Below are positions 16,345 to 24,261 of a DNA stretch of 64,000 nucleotides, piece after piece (within the stretch, counting starts at the first letter, position 1; every line of letters starts with the position of its first letter). Below the pieces are notes generated by a model. It saw nothing but the letters and a program-made list of their open reading frames with translations, was not told the origin of the DNA and made no database searches. The stretch comes from Haloarchaeobius litoreus (GTDB taxonomy: Archaea; Halobacteriota; Halobacteria; Halobacteriales; Natrialbaceae), in contig NZ_JANHJR010000004.1 in NCBI RefSeq assembly GCF_024495425.1, positions 124,001 to 188,000 of the forward strand. Reading direction: 5' to 3'. A program made the position numbers and the translations under genes.

Positions 16345-17361
16345 TCAGCTGATGTCTCCCTCGCCAATCTGGGACCAGTTACCCAGGCCGACGCGGAGAG
16401 CGGCCTTGAGTGCGCCGAGGACGACGGGGCCGAAGAACAGCCCCATAATCCCGAATGCGTACGCCCCGCCGAGGATACCGAGGAGGATGACGGCAGGATT
16501 GAGATTCGCGTACCTATCGACGGCGAATGGACGGAGATAGTCGTCGGTGAGCCCAACCACGACGACGCTGTAGACGAATAATCCGACGGCGAGTAGCGGT
16601 TTGTCCGTGAGATACAGGTAGACCACCGCTCCACCCCAGACGGGGATCGCACCGACGAGCGGAACCATCGCGAGAACGATCATGACGGCCGTCCAGAACA
16701 CCGCATTGGGAACGCCAGTGGCGAAGAGTCCGACGCCAGCGATGACCCCCTGGACGATGGCGACGAAGACGTGTCCGAAGAGAACGCCCCACATCACGTC
16801 GTCGATCTCTCCGTAGAGGTCGCGCTGAATGTCATCGGGAAGGGGGATCGTTCGGTTGAGCCAGTTGACCAGGTCATCGCCGTCTTTGAGTAGGTAGTAG
16901 ACGAGAAACAGCGCCAACGCGATTCCGATGACGTGGAAGGTTATCGTACCGAACGCTTGGGTCGACCGTTCGAACACAATCGTTCCGATCTCTCGTCCTG
17001 AGCCGACGAGTTCACCGGCGATGTCGACCTCTTGTCCGGTGAGTTCCGCAATCCGGGATTCGACCACTTCGATCTGCACGGACTCAGTGTCGAGGTCTCG
17101 TAGGATCCGATCGGCATTATCCACGACAGTCAGGAGCACCACCACGAACGGAGCGACGAAACAAGCTACTGCCAGAATCACGAGCGAGAACGCGGCGACC
17201 ATCGGCGAGACGTGCGCTTCGAGACGGACCTGCAGCGGATAGAGGACGTACGCGAGGAGGACGGCACCGAGGACGTACTGGAGAAACGGCAGGATCAGCA
17301 TGGCCGATAACACGAGAAGGGTGACGACGAGGGCGAGGAGGAAACCTTTGCTGAGGTTCAC
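16345..17361 (-). CDS. AI-2E family transporter
   Basis: A 338-aa membrane protein with paired N-terminal helices, a central soluble segment (about residues 80-140), and a C-terminal half containing VFYLLKDGDDL-like YYLLKDGDDL, GVIAGVGLFATGVPNAVFWT and a final GIMGLFFGPVVLGALKAAL. This is the PF01594 pattern. Members are secondary exporters; some bacterial ones move autoinducer-2 and others are Na+/H+ antiporters, so the substrate is open. It stands alone, and its start at 17361 (MNLSKGF) directly follows the MaoC remnant on the other strand. Confidence 0.92.
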   Translation of the reverse strand: MNLSKGFLLALVVTLLVLSAMLILPFLQYVLGAVLLAYVLYPLQVRLEAHVSPMVAAFSLVILAVACFVAPFVVVLLTVVDNADRILRDLDTESVQIEVVESRIAELTGQEVDIAGELVGSGREIGTIVFERSTQAFGTITFHVIGIALALFLVYYLLKDGDDLVNWLNRTIPLPDDIQRDLYGEIDDVMWGVLFGHVFVAIVQGVIAGVGLFATGVPNAVFWTAVMIVLAMVPLVGAIPVWGGAVVYLYLTDKPLLAVGLFVYSVVVVGLTDDYLRPFAVDRYANLNPAVILLGILGGAYAFGIMGLFFGPVVLGALKAALRVGLGNWSQIGEGDIS

Positions 17362-17393
17362 AGCTACGAGTTCGTCACGCAGTGACGTAAAGA

Positions 17394-17552
17394 TTCCAAA
17401 TCCACCTCAACGACGCGTTCGCCGAGAAGACGCGGTTCGGCCACCGGATCGTCCACGGAACGCTCGTCTCCGGACTGATCAGCTCCGCCCTCACGTGCTT
17501 CCCGGCCTCACGATCTACATCTCGCAGAATCTCGAGTACCGGCGCCCGGTCG
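17394..17552 (+). pseudogene. MaoC-like hydratase fragment with a 1-base frameshift
   Basis: Plus-strand translation gives QIHLNDAFAEKTRFGHRIVH then GTLVSGLISSAL. After a shift of one base it continues LPGLTIYISQNLEYRRPV. HLND.FA..TRFG.RIVHG...GLIS.L...LPG is the hot-dog core motif of MaoC/(R)-enoyl-CoA hydratases. Both ends of the gene are gone. It overlaps antisense to the 3' end of the Cys-rich protein at 17515-17724, whose last dozen residues come from this fossil. Confidence 0.7.
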
Positions 17553-17724
17553 TCAGGCTGTTTTCGTCCACGTAGGTCGAGAGACACGCGTGGTTGCAGA
17601 AGTACGTCGGCGACCCACAGTCGTCGGTACAGTCGCGCATACAGATTGGGTCGTGGTCGAAGATACGCGACCCACGGTAGGCGCACGTCTCATCGACGTC
17701 GGGGAGCTCGACGGTCGTGGACAT
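17515..17724 (-). CDS. small Cys-rich TRASH/YHS-like protein, probably with altered C-terminus
   Basis: A 69-aa protein. The ATG at 17722-17724 (MSTTVELPDVDETCAYRG) is preferred over one at 17772, and an AT-rich box (gaaagtatttcg, 17749-17760) sits about 30 bp upstream. It has CAYRG where a CxxC would be expected, then CMRDCTDDCGS and YFCNHACLSTY, the last being a TRASH/YHS-type metal site. The final residues (TTGRRYSRFCEM) are encoded antisense to the MaoC fossil, so the natural C-terminus seems lost. A zinc or copper-binding role is inferred; it may be non-functional. Confidence 0.55.
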   Translation of the reverse strand: MSTTVELPDVDETCAYRGSRIFDHDPICMRDCTDDCGSPTYFCNHACLSTYVDENSLTTGRRYSRFCEM

Positions 17725-17818
17725 ACCTGTGCTATGAGTGAGAGTCAAGAAAGTATTTCGCCAGTTGAACATCCATACTTAGCCTCCAGGCTGTCAGCGG
17801 GGTAGTGTGCCTAAACTA

Positions 17819-17983
17819 CTAAAATTCGATCGCCCCGATCATTGGCTCACCCACACACTTCGGGCAGTCATCGGTGTCGTATTCTTCCATACAGTGCCGG
17901 TGGCAGCAGCACCCGCAGTGCTCACAGACGAACATACCGTTGTCGCTGGCGCATTCCGAGTCACAGATGCAGCACCGAACCAC
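17819..17983 (-). CDS. 54-aa zinc-finger microprotein
   Basis: A short reverse-strand gene from GTG at 17981-17983 to a stop at 17819-17821. The product has 12 Cys and 3 His in its first 43 residues: CCICDSEC, then CEHCGCCCHRHC, then DCPKC. This looks like a RING- or treble-clef-like double zinc site, related to the many small CPxCG proteins known in Haloferax. The frame is closed by a TAG 8 codons upstream, limiting the start to this GTG or just before. Function is unknown; such proteins often act in protein-protein contacts. The Cys pattern makes a chance frame very unlikely. Confidence 0.7.
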   Translation of the reverse strand: MVRCCICDSECASDNGMFVCEHCGCCCHRHCMEEYDTDDCPKCVGEPMIGAIEF

Positions 17984-18223
17984 GATTACTCGAACGTGTA
18001 TTCGCTATCCGCATCAAATACTCTGCTCGGCACCTGACAGTTAGCGGCTCTTCGCGACGGTGACCCACTATTCATACCCCCGTTTTGGTCGCAAAATGGA
18101 GTCCTAACCCTTCACTAACCCTTGTAATATTCGGACATCGGAACGATCTTGAGGTGATTCGACGGAGATAGCTTTCGATTCTTAACAACAATTCGATTGA
18201 ATGAGTAGAACGTCTCTCTAACC
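17984..18223. promoter_or_regulatory. upstream region of the ABC exporter operon
   Basis: AT-rich 240 bp ahead of the ABC ATPase gene, with ttcttaacaacaattcg around 18178-18194 as the likeliest promoter element for the ATG at 18224. The left part may also drive the zinc-finger gene leftward. Confidence 0.35.
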
Positions 18224-18949
18224 ATGAAACGGACCACGACAACCACAGAGACGACCGTTAGTAGCGAACCGCTCGTCCGAGGTGACGGCCTCGAAAAAAC
18301 CTACGGGTCACGACTCCCCTTCGGACGTTCGACCCCTGTTCTCACCGGTGCAGATATCGAGGTCCGTGCTGGGGAAATCGTCGGCATCGTCGGCGAGAAT
18401 GGGTCGGGGAAGTCGACGCTGATGAAGATCCTCGTCGGCGTCCTCGACCACGATGCAGGCACAGTCGAACGGACTGGGACCGTCGGCTGGTGTCCGCAGG
18501 AACCCCTGCTCTACGATCGACTGACCGTCTCAGAAACGTTCCGGCTGTTCGGCGCCGGGTACGGGATGAGTCGCGAGGAGATCGACGCGGCGAAACGACG
18601 ACTCGCCGACGAACTCGACTTCGAGCGGTACCTCGATTACCGGGTCGACCAGCTCAGCGGTGGTAACCGACAGAAGGTCAACCTCAGCATCGCGTTGATG
18701 CACGACCCGGACGTGCTCATGCTCGACGAACCCTACACTGGGTTCGACTGGGAGACCTACCTGCGGTTCTGGGACATGGCTCAGGACCTCGCGGACGGTG
18801 GCACTGCCGTCGTCATGATCTCGCATCTCATCGAGGAACGAAGCCGCCTCGACCGCATCTTCGAGGTTCGGGACGGTCTGGTCCACGATGTGACCGACGA
18901 GGAAACCGAGAGTGAACTCAGGAGCGATTCGGAGGAGGAACATGAATAG
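18224..18949 (+). CDS. ABC transporter ATP-binding protein
   Basis: A 241-aa ATPase with Walker A GENGSGKST, Q-loop WCPQEPLL, signature LSGGNRQKVNLS, Walker B VLMLDEP and switch His in ISHLIEE. The N-terminus has a Thr-rich stretch before the domain. The signature and the D-loop TGFDWETY fit ABC-2 type exporters. It is the first gene of a three-gene operon with two permease subunits, overlapping the next by 8 bp. Its position beside the halocyanin/SHOCT cluster suggests a stress or metal-linked role, without direct evidence for a substrate. Confidence 0.9.
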   Translation: MKRTTTTTETTVSSEPLVRGDGLEKTYGSRLPFGRSTPVLTGADIEVRAGEIVGIVGENGSGKSTLMKILVGVLDHDAGTVERTGTVGWCPQEPLLYDRLTVSETFRLFGAGYGMSREEIDAAKRRLADELDFERYLDYRVDQLSGGNRQKVNLSIALMHDPDVLMLDEPYTGFDWETYLRFWDMAQDLADGGTAVVMISHLIEERSRLDRIFEVRDGLVHDVTDEETESELRSDSEEEHE

Positions 18950-19679
18950 GTTCGTCGTCGGCGTTCGGGCGAACCTTCGGACGTTCATCCGGACGCCCCT
19001 GAACGTCGTCCTTGCGCTGGTGCTCCCGCTCGTCGTCATCGAGGGATGGGGACAGGCGATGGCGGGGCTGCCGTCGATGCCGACCGTCGAAGCGATCCCG
19101 CTGGACCTCGGGCGACTCCTCGGTGCAATCTTCGGCGTTGCCATCATCGCCGGCCTGATGGGACTGGTCCAGATGATCAGTGCTCGGGAAGCCGACCGAC
19201 GGCTCGTCCAGGCGGGCTACTCGCCACGGACGCTGCTCGCGACGCGACTCGCAACCCTTGCGGGCGTCACCGTCGTCGTCGCCGCCGTGAACTTCGGCGT
19301 CCTTTGGCTTACTATCGACACCGAATCGCCCCTGCTCGTGTTCGCGTTCCTCGCGTGCGCGGGCATCGTCTACGCCTTCCTCGGCGCACTCGTCGGCGCA
19401 GTACTTCCGCGACTGTTCGAGGGGTCGCTCGTCGTCGTCTTCCTCGCGATGATGGATGCGTTCCTCAGCGGTGACAGTCCACTGGCTGCGGACGTCCCCG
19501 AGTTCGTCGAGTACTTCCCGCTGTACCACCCGAAGGAACTCCTCCAGTCGGCCGCCTTTGACGGTACGTTCGCCTCGGGCGACCTCGTCTTCGTCGGCGG
19601 GTACGTGCTGGTGTTGCTCGTCCTCGTCACCGCGGTATTTGGTGCGACGATGCGCACGGCCGGGGGGTGGTCGACATGA
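18942..19679 (+). CDS. ABC-2 type permease subunit 1
   Basis: A 245-aa membrane protein of about six helices. The ATG at 18942 (MNRFVVGVRANLRTFIRTPL) follows the ribosome-site-like ggagga and overlaps the ATPase stop. The loop ISAREADRRLVQAGYSPRTL after the second helix is the typical ABC-2 cytoplasmic coupling segment. It is homologous in layout to the next gene, so the exporter is probably a heterodimer. Confidence 0.83.
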   Translation: MNRFVVGVRANLRTFIRTPLNVVLALVLPLVVIEGWGQAMAGLPSMPTVEAIPLDLGRLLGAIFGVAIIAGLMGLVQMISAREADRRLVQAGYSPRTLLATRLATLAGVTVVVAAVNFGVLWLTIDTESPLLVFAFLACAGIVYAFLGALVGAVLPRLFEGSLVVVFLAMMDAFLSGDSPLAADVPEFVEYFPLYHPKELLQSAAFDGTFASGDLVFVGGYVLVLLVLVTAVFGATMRTAGGWST

Positions 19680-20428
19680 ACCGGACCGCCACGGCGTTCG
19701 GTATCGGGCTCCGTGAACACGCCCGCAACTACGTCCTGGTGGCTCTGCTGGTCGTTCTGCCCGTGGCGTTCATCACACTTGCATTCGCGGTGACGCAGGA
19801 CGTCCAGATGCCGGTGCGAACCCTCGTCGACGGCGAGATGGTGACTGTGATGCGGGGGATGCCCGAGGTACACGGCGTGATCATGACACCGATCACGAGT
19901 ACGTTCATCGCCGGGTTGGCCGGCCTATTCCTGATGCGCGAGGCGAGAGAGACGGACGGCCGCCTCTCGGTCGTGGGCTATCGGGCACGACAGGTTATCG
20001 CCGCCCGGTTCGGCGTCCTCGTCGTCATCACGCTCCTCGTTGTCGGCGTCTCAGTGGGAGTGATGCTCGTCGACTTCTGGCCGGAGCAGCTGTGGTGGTT
20101 CGTGGCCGCGATGCTCGTCCTGTCACTCACCTATGGACTCGTCGGGATGCTCGTCGGTGCCGTCTTCAACCGACTGGCTGGCCTGTGGATCATGTTGATC
20201 CTCCCGATGATCGACATCGGGCTCTTCCAGGACCCGTTGTTCGTCCAGTCCGAGCCCGAGTGGTGGATGAAACTCTTCCCGGGCTACCACCCGGTCCGCG
20301 TCATGGTCGATACGGGGCTTACGGCGGATCTGGATACTGCTGTTTCGCTCGGATGGGGGTTCGGCTACCTCCTCGTCGTCGGACTCCTCGCCGTCTGGGT
20401 GTACTACCGAGGAACTCGAACGACGTGA
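19676..20428 (+). CDS. ABC-2 type permease subunit 2
   Basis: A 250-aa membrane protein with about six helices; the ATG at 19676 overlaps the preceding stop (ATGA). It contains LMREARETDGRLSVVGYRAR, the same coupling-loop pattern as subunit 1. A long extracytoplasmic loop after the first helix (about residues 40-75) carries several Met residues (VQMPV, EMVTVMRGMPEV). Together with the two upstream genes it makes a complete exporter. Confidence 0.83.
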   Translation: MNRTATAFGIGLREHARNYVLVALLVVLPVAFITLAFAVTQDVQMPVRTLVDGEMVTVMRGMPEVHGVIMTPITSTFIAGLAGLFLMREARETDGRLSVVGYRARQVIAARFGVLVVITLLVVGVSVGVMLVDFWPEQLWWFVAAMLVLSLTYGLVGMLVGAVFNRLAGLWIMLILPMIDIGLFQDPLFVQSEPEWWMKLFPGYHPVRVMVDTGLTADLDTAVSLGWGFGYLLVVGLLAVWVYYRGTRTT

Positions 20429-20505
20429 CGACATAATCGAAAGAGGACGATCTCCACAGACGGACGAACTAACCGACGTCTCCCGAAGGGGTTCGTTGAC
20501 CCTCC

Positions 20506-21270
20506 TCACAGAGATGGGTCGTTTTGCCCGTCCTCCAACCGTTCACGACGCTTCTGGAACTCTTCTTCGTCGATCTCGCCTCGTGCGTAACGACGTTGGA
20601 GGGTCTCCATCGCGGAATTATCACTCCGGGACGGAGCGTCGCCTCGACCCAGTGCCCAATAGAGGAGTCCGCCGACCAGGCCGAGCATTCCGAGTGCCCC
20701 GCCGACGAACGGCAGCCCACCGAACCATCCACCGTTCCGGCCGTTCATCATTCCAGGGCCAGACCCCATTCCGGGGCCCATCCTTCCACCATCGGAGTTC
20801 CCGTCACCTCCGGTGCGAGATCCATACGCTATCGCGCCCTGCTCGACGATCGCGTCGCTCTCGGGCACGTCACCGTCCGGAATCGGACTGTCTTCGGCCG
20901 GACCGCCGGGATTGCCGACGACGATGCGACCGACCATCCCGACCGACTTGTGCGGGATGCAGTAGTAGTCGTACGTGCCTGGTTCTTCGAACGTGTACTC
21001 GTACCCTCCCGACGAGATGACCCCACTATCGAATGCGCTGCCGTCGGGTGGAATCCGGTTCTCGTAGGCCGTCGCCGAGTGTGCACCGGCTGCTATCTCG
21101 AAGCGGACGGTCGTGCCCGGTTCGACGTGGAGCCCGACCGGGTCGAAGTAGTTGTTGCCCATCTTCACGACGGGCGTCTCCTGTGCGCTCACTGGCTGAG
21201 AGAGGCCTGTGCTGGCGACTGTACCGGCACCGAGCACTCCCAGGAACTGACGTCGACTGTAGTTCGTCAT
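20506..21270 (-). CDS. halocyanin-like blue copper protein with C-terminal SHOCT domain
   Basis: A 254-aa protein; the ATG at 21268-21270 gives a Tat signal (YSRRQFLGVLGAG). The plastocyanin domain (about residues 30-120) carries the type-1 copper ligands His64, Cys104, His107 and Met112 (DYYCIPHKSVGM). A Gly/Met-rich linker and a membrane helix (about 180-205) lead to a SHOCT motif (LQRRYARGEIDEEEFQKRRE) at the end. Halocyanins shuttle electrons at the membrane surface; SHOCT is a short oligomerisation-type motif. An internal in-frame extension to 21540 is rejected since it overlaps the thioredoxin gene. Confidence 0.9.
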   Translation of the reverse strand: MTNYSRRQFLGVLGAGTVASTGLSQPVSAQETPVVKMGNNYFDPVGLHVEPGTTVRFEIAAGAHSATAYENRIPPDGSAFDSGVISSGGYEYTFEEPGTYDYYCIPHKSVGMVGRIVVGNPGGPAEDSPIPDGDVPESDAIVEQGAIAYGSRTGGDGNSDGGRMGPGMGSGPGMMNGRNGGWFGGLPFVGGALGMLGLVGGLLYWALGRGDAPSRSDNSAMETLQRRYARGEIDEEEFQKRRERLEDGQNDPSL

Positions 21271-21295
21271 ATGAGTTGAATCGACCGCTTGTTCG

Positions 21296-21604
21296 TTATC
21301 CACGCACGATGTCGACGAGGCGCTGGGTGAATCCAGATGACTGCTGGCTCGCGCTCTCGATAGCCGACTCCAGATCTTCCCGGTCGACGATGCCGATGAA
21401 CTCGGCGGTCTGTTCTCCGTTCGCGTAGACGAGTGTCGTCGGCGTCTTCCGGACGCCGTACTCCTCGGCCGTTTCCAGATCTTTCCGGATGTCGACCTCT
21501 CGAAACTCGACGTCGGGGTATTCGTCCTCGATGCCGTCATTTTTCGCCCGTTGTGTTGCGCATGCTCCGCACGTCTCTTGGGTGAAGAGTATTGCCTCGG
21601 TCAT
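21296..21604 (-). CDS. thioredoxin/glutaredoxin-like protein
   Basis: A 102-aa protein with active site TCGACATQ (Cys12, Cys15), cis-Pro in RKTPTTLVYANG and the strand VEFREVDIRKD. It lacks a signal peptide, so it is cytoplasmic. Glutaredoxin-like proteins with CxxC reduce disulfides or handle metal-thiol intermediates. It is 25 bp upstream of the halocyanin gene on the same strand, so they are probably co-transcribed. A TATA-like ttaagtta lies about 25-32 bp ahead of its ATG. Confidence 0.87.
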   Translation of the reverse strand: MTEAILFTQETCGACATQRAKNDGIEDEYPDVEFREVDIRKDLETAEEYGVRKTPTTLVYANGEQTAEFIGIVDREDLESAIESASQQSSGFTQRLVDIVRG

Positions 21605-21605
21605 A

Positions 21606-21615
21606 TAGTATACTA
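21606..21615. promoter_or_regulatory. palindrome at the thioredoxin start, possible operator
   Basis: Perfect 10-bp palindrome tagtatacta lies 2 bp ahead of the thioredoxin ATG, downstream of the presumed TATA box. A repressor bound here would block a leaderless transcript. A similar but imperfect symmetric motif (gtattattatac, 22500-22511) touches the start of the DUF302 gene. The function is inferred. Confidence 0.35.
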
Positions 21616-21722
21616 CGGCCTTGTAACTTAATCACATTACTATTCAAAATCGTAAGCTGAGGGAGGCCCATCTCTTCGATTCGAAGGCATGGGAATACGC
21701 GCCCTGGTGCGTACTCGTTGGT

Positions 21723-22076
21723 TTACTCCCATCGTTCGAGTCTCTCGCGGCGGGATTCGAACTCTTCGTCGGTGAGGTCGCCGCGAGCGTACGCCGTGCG
21801 GAGTTCCTCCATCGCGGGATCTCGAGACGTCTGCGTCTCGCTCATGCGCCGGAAGACGAGGTAGCCACCGCCGAGGAGGATGAGGAGGAAGACGAGCGGG
21901 ACGAGCATCCCGACGAGTGGCCACCATCCACCAGTACCGCCATACTGACCCATCATCCCACCGTATCCCATCATCCCGCCGAATCCCATCCCCATCGTGA
22001 GCAACGGGAGCAAGATGATCGCTCCGAGTATCAGGAGAACGATTGTCGTGGTGTCGAGCTGGTTCGATGAAGCCAT
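21723..22076 (-). CDS. SHOCT domain membrane protein
   Basis: A 117-aa protein with two helices (about residues 11-30 and 52-72) separated by a Gly/Met-rich loop (MGFGGMMGYGGMMGQYGG) and a C-terminal SHOCT motif (LRTAYARGDLTDEEFESRRE). The Met-rich extracytoplasmic loop could bind soft metals. The gene is 6 bp downstream of the DUF302 gene on the same strand. Its architecture recurs at 22595 and in the tail of the halocyanin, suggesting the three interact. Confidence 0.85.
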   Translation of the reverse strand: MASSNQLDTTTIVLLILGAIILLPLLTMGMGFGGMMGYGGMMGQYGGTGGWWPLVGMLVPLVFLLILLGGGYLVFRRMSETQTSRDPAMEELRTAYARGDLTDEEFESRRERLERWE

Positions 22077-22082
22077 CGAAGA

Positions 22083-22499
22083 TCAGACCTCCGACGTAGA
22101 GCCTAGTTCGTCGGTGACGGCCGAGAGAACACGCTCGAAACGCTCGTTGACCTCGGTCGCGATGGAGTCGAGCGCATCGTTGTCCGCGATGCCGACCAAT
22201 TGCTTCGGATCGACGGCACTCACAGCGATATCGCCGTCGTCGGTCTCGTAGACGATGACGTTGCACGGGAGGAGTGCGCCGAGTTCGATCTCTTCGTTCA
22301 GACCCTCGTGCGCGAGCGCCGGATTGCATGCGCCGAGAATGCGGTACTGGCGGAACTCTTCGCCGAGTTTCTCCTCGAGCGTCGCCTGGATATCGATGTC
22401 ACAGAGGACGCCGAATCCTTCGTCTTCAAGCGCTGCGATCGTCGTGTCGACGACGTCGTCGAACTCGCCGGTGACTGACGTCTGTATTGTGTATTCCAT
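22083..22499 (-). CDS. DUF302 domain protein
   Basis: A 138-aa soluble protein (MEYTIQTSVTGEFDDVV) with the DUF302 core: GFGVLCDIDIQATLEEKLG, YRILGACNPALAHEGL and IGLLLPCNV-like LGALLPCNVIVYE. The family has an alpha-beta fold of unknown biochemistry and in bacteria and archaea is often located with copper or redox genes. The two conserved Cys (in GACNP and LPCNV) could be a ligand pair. It heads a short operon with the SHOCT gene. Confidence 0.9.
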   Translation of the reverse strand: MEYTIQTSVTGEFDDVVDTTIAALEDEGFGVLCDIDIQATLEEKLGEEFRQYRILGACNPALAHEGLNEEIELGALLPCNVIVYETDDGDIAVSAVDPKQLVGIADNDALDSIATEVNERFERVLSAVTDELGSTSEV

Positions 22500-22594
22500 G
22501 TATTATTATACCCCGTCCGCGGGGTTGACGGTTGGGTGCCGCAACGGCGGGCGTTGGGAGTGTGATGTATCGGCTGGAACAGCAACTGTTCCGG

Positions 22595-22948
22595 TCATCC
22601 GGTGCGTTCGAGCTGTGTTCGCCGTCGATCGAATTCGTCATCCGAGAGCTCCCCGCGGGCGTAGCGCTCGCGGAGAACCGACAGCGGCTGCTCTTCATTC
22701 CCACCGGATCCTCGGTTGCGGAGCGCAGAGACGAGGTAGAGCGGGACGGCGATGAGGAGCCCCATCCAGAGGAGTCCCCAGAGCCCCATCGCTCCGCCGA
22801 AGAGGCCCCAGCCGCCGCCCATCATGCCCCCGCCGTAGCTCCCACTACCGTGGGCAGCAGCCGTTCCAGTCGCCGCGACCAGCAGCGGGACGGCGAGGAT
22901 CGCGAGTCGACGAGCAGTGCGTCCGATGTGAGTGGTGAGTTGCGTCAT
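22595..22948 (-). CDS. SHOCT domain membrane protein
   Basis: A 117-aa protein with an N-terminal signal or helix (LAILAVPLLVAATGTAAAHG), a Gly/Met-rich stretch (GSYGGGMMGGGWGLFGG), a second helix and a C-terminal SHOCT motif (LRERYARGELSDDEFDRRRT). It is a paralogue in layout of the protein at 21723. The Met-rich extracytoplasmic patch hints at metal contact. It lies 57 bp downstream of the small exported Met/His protein on the same strand. Confidence 0.85.
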   Translation of the reverse strand: MTQLTTHIGRTARRLAILAVPLLVAATGTAAAHGSGSYGGGMMGGGWGLFGGAMGLWGLLWMGLLIAVPLYLVSALRNRGSGGNEEQPLSVLRERYARGELSDDEFDRRRTQLERTG

Positions 22949-23005
22949 TTTCTTGAGTTGGTGAATCGCGGTGTTCAGTTGGAGCGAGCGAAACGGTCGG
23001 GGCCG

Positions 23006-23326
23006 TCAGCAGTGGCCCTGCCCGTACATCCCGCCGTTGTAGCCGTCGTCAGTCCCGTCGTGGTATTCCTCGTTAGCCATGTCCTGGGCCATCTCGTCGA
23101 CGGTCACACCCATGTGCGACTCCATCCACTCGACAGCACCCGGACCCATGTGTTCGGTCATCTGCGCCTCCATCCAAGTGGCCCATTCATCTGCGGTGGC
23201 ATTGTCCGTGGGCGCGTCGTCAGCCGTCGTGTCGTTACCGTGTGCGCTGACCACGGGCGCGGCGAACGCGAGTCCAACAATCGCGAGCGCCACGAGCAGC
23301 CAGCGGCCGAGTTCAAAGTTGGTCAT
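23006..23326 (-). CDS. exported Met/His/acid-rich small protein
   Basis: A 106-aa protein with a signal peptide (LLVALAIVGLAFAAPVVSAHG) followed by a short acidic domain rich in Met, His and Trp (WATWMEAQMTEHMGPGAVEW; MESHMG) and a C-terminus GGMYGQGHC. No family was recognised. Met/His-rich exported proteins near YHS and blue-copper genes often bind Cu(I), so a periplasmic-side copper buffer is a reasonable inference. Confidence 0.72.
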   Translation of the reverse strand: MTNFELGRWLLVALAIVGLAFAAPVVSAHGNDTTADDAPTDNATADEWATWMEAQMTEHMGPGAVEWMESHMGVTVDEMAQDMANEEYHDGTDDGYNGGMYGQGHC

Positions 23327-23554
23327 TGTCTTTCTCCTCGGTTACTCGTAGGACTGCTCGGGAGTTATCAACGAGGGTGTGAATCCACACAGGAGAACGT
23401 TCGAGAACGTGTATCGGGCGTTCTAATCGTTTTTCAGGAATGGAATCGTTCATCCGGCCCGATTTCGCCGGGTGGTACTCAACCCGTGTCCCAGACAGGA
23501 CCACGACCACACGAACGGCAGTGTGGACGACCCGAAACCGGGCCTTCAACCGAG
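23327..23554. other. spacer upstream of the Met/His protein
   Basis: About 230 bp carrying the presumed promoter of the Met/His-rich gene on the reverse strand. No other element was recognised until the oxidase fossil at 23555. Confidence 0.3.
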
Positions 23555-23620
23555 TCACTCGACGTATCTCACGACACACGCCATCCCTGCATCGAGATGG
23601 TACAGGTTGTGACAGTGGAA
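23555..23620 (-). pseudogene. C-terminal tip of a multicopper oxidase
   Basis: The reverse strand encodes FHCHNLYHLDAGMACVVRYV then E and a stop. HCH-N-x-x-H-x-x-x-GM is the C-terminal copper-ligand cluster of multicopper oxidases (type 3 His, type 1 Cys/His/Met). Directly upstream an in-frame TAG precedes the F, and the rest of the enzyme is absent. A multicopper oxidase gene therefore once stood inside this metal island and was deleted up to its last 21 codons. Confidence 0.7.
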
Positions 23621-23658
23621 CAACTATCGGACGGGTCTGGACCCGTGGGAACGGGCTG

Positions 23659-24261
23659 CTAGTTCGCCTGATTCTGTTGTAAGTCGTCGCTCGGATAGAT
23701 GCGATACGTCCGCCCTTGGCGCTCGCGGTACAGGAGACCGCGCTTCTCGAGAGCGCTCACCGTCTGGCTCACCTTGCTCTTCGAGAAGTCCGAGCGATCC
23801 CTGAGTTCGATCTGTGTGATGCCAGGCGAGGAGATGACTGGTTCGAGGACCCGGCGCTCATCATCCGGCAACAGGTCCAACACGCGAGCCTGTGGCTGAG
23901 ACTCCGGATTGCTGGCTCCATTCGATTGGACAGCTACCTCTGGCGATTCGTCACCCGCAGGATCGGTCGGATTCGCCAGTTCAGTCTGTGAGCGGTCGTT
24001 TTCGTCGATGCTGGTGACCTTATCCCGGACCACGAGATACCCTCCACCGATGACAGCCGAGACGAGGAGGGTTCCGAGGACGTACCAGAGCGGATTCGTC
24101 CCGTGAACGGACCCCATCGACGTGCCCATCATCGATCCCATCTGGTCGAAGGCCTGCTGTTGCTGGTACGCTTGCCAGCTGAGCACACCGCCGACGATGA
24201 GGACGGCAGCGACCAGGCCGCCGACTACTGTATCGGCTTGCCGTCGATTCAATTTCCCCAC
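23659..24261 (-). CDS. membrane-anchored winged-HTH regulator
   Basis: A 200-aa protein with two N-terminal helices (about residues 11-30 and 55-80) linked by a Met-rich extracytoplasmic loop (DQMGSMMGTSMGSVHG), a disordered acidic linker and a C-terminal winged HTH (LLPDDERRVLEPVISSPGIT; QIELRDRSDFSKSKVSQTVS). The domain matches the HTH that haloarchaea use in membrane-bound regulators (DUF7343 type). The Met/His loop could sense copper or a similar soft metal outside and control the flanking genes (inference). It is transcribed with the neighbours on the reverse strand. Confidence 0.83.
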   Translation of the reverse strand: MGKLNRRQADTVVGGLVAAVLIVGGVLSWQAYQQQQAFDQMGSMMGTSMGSVHGTNPLWYVLGTLLVSAVIGGGYLVVRDKVTSIDENDRSQTELANPTDPAGDESPEVAVQSNGASNPESQPQARVLDLLPDDERRVLEPVISSPGITQIELRDRSDFSKSKVSQTVSALEKRGLLYRERQGRTYRIYPSDDLQQNQAN

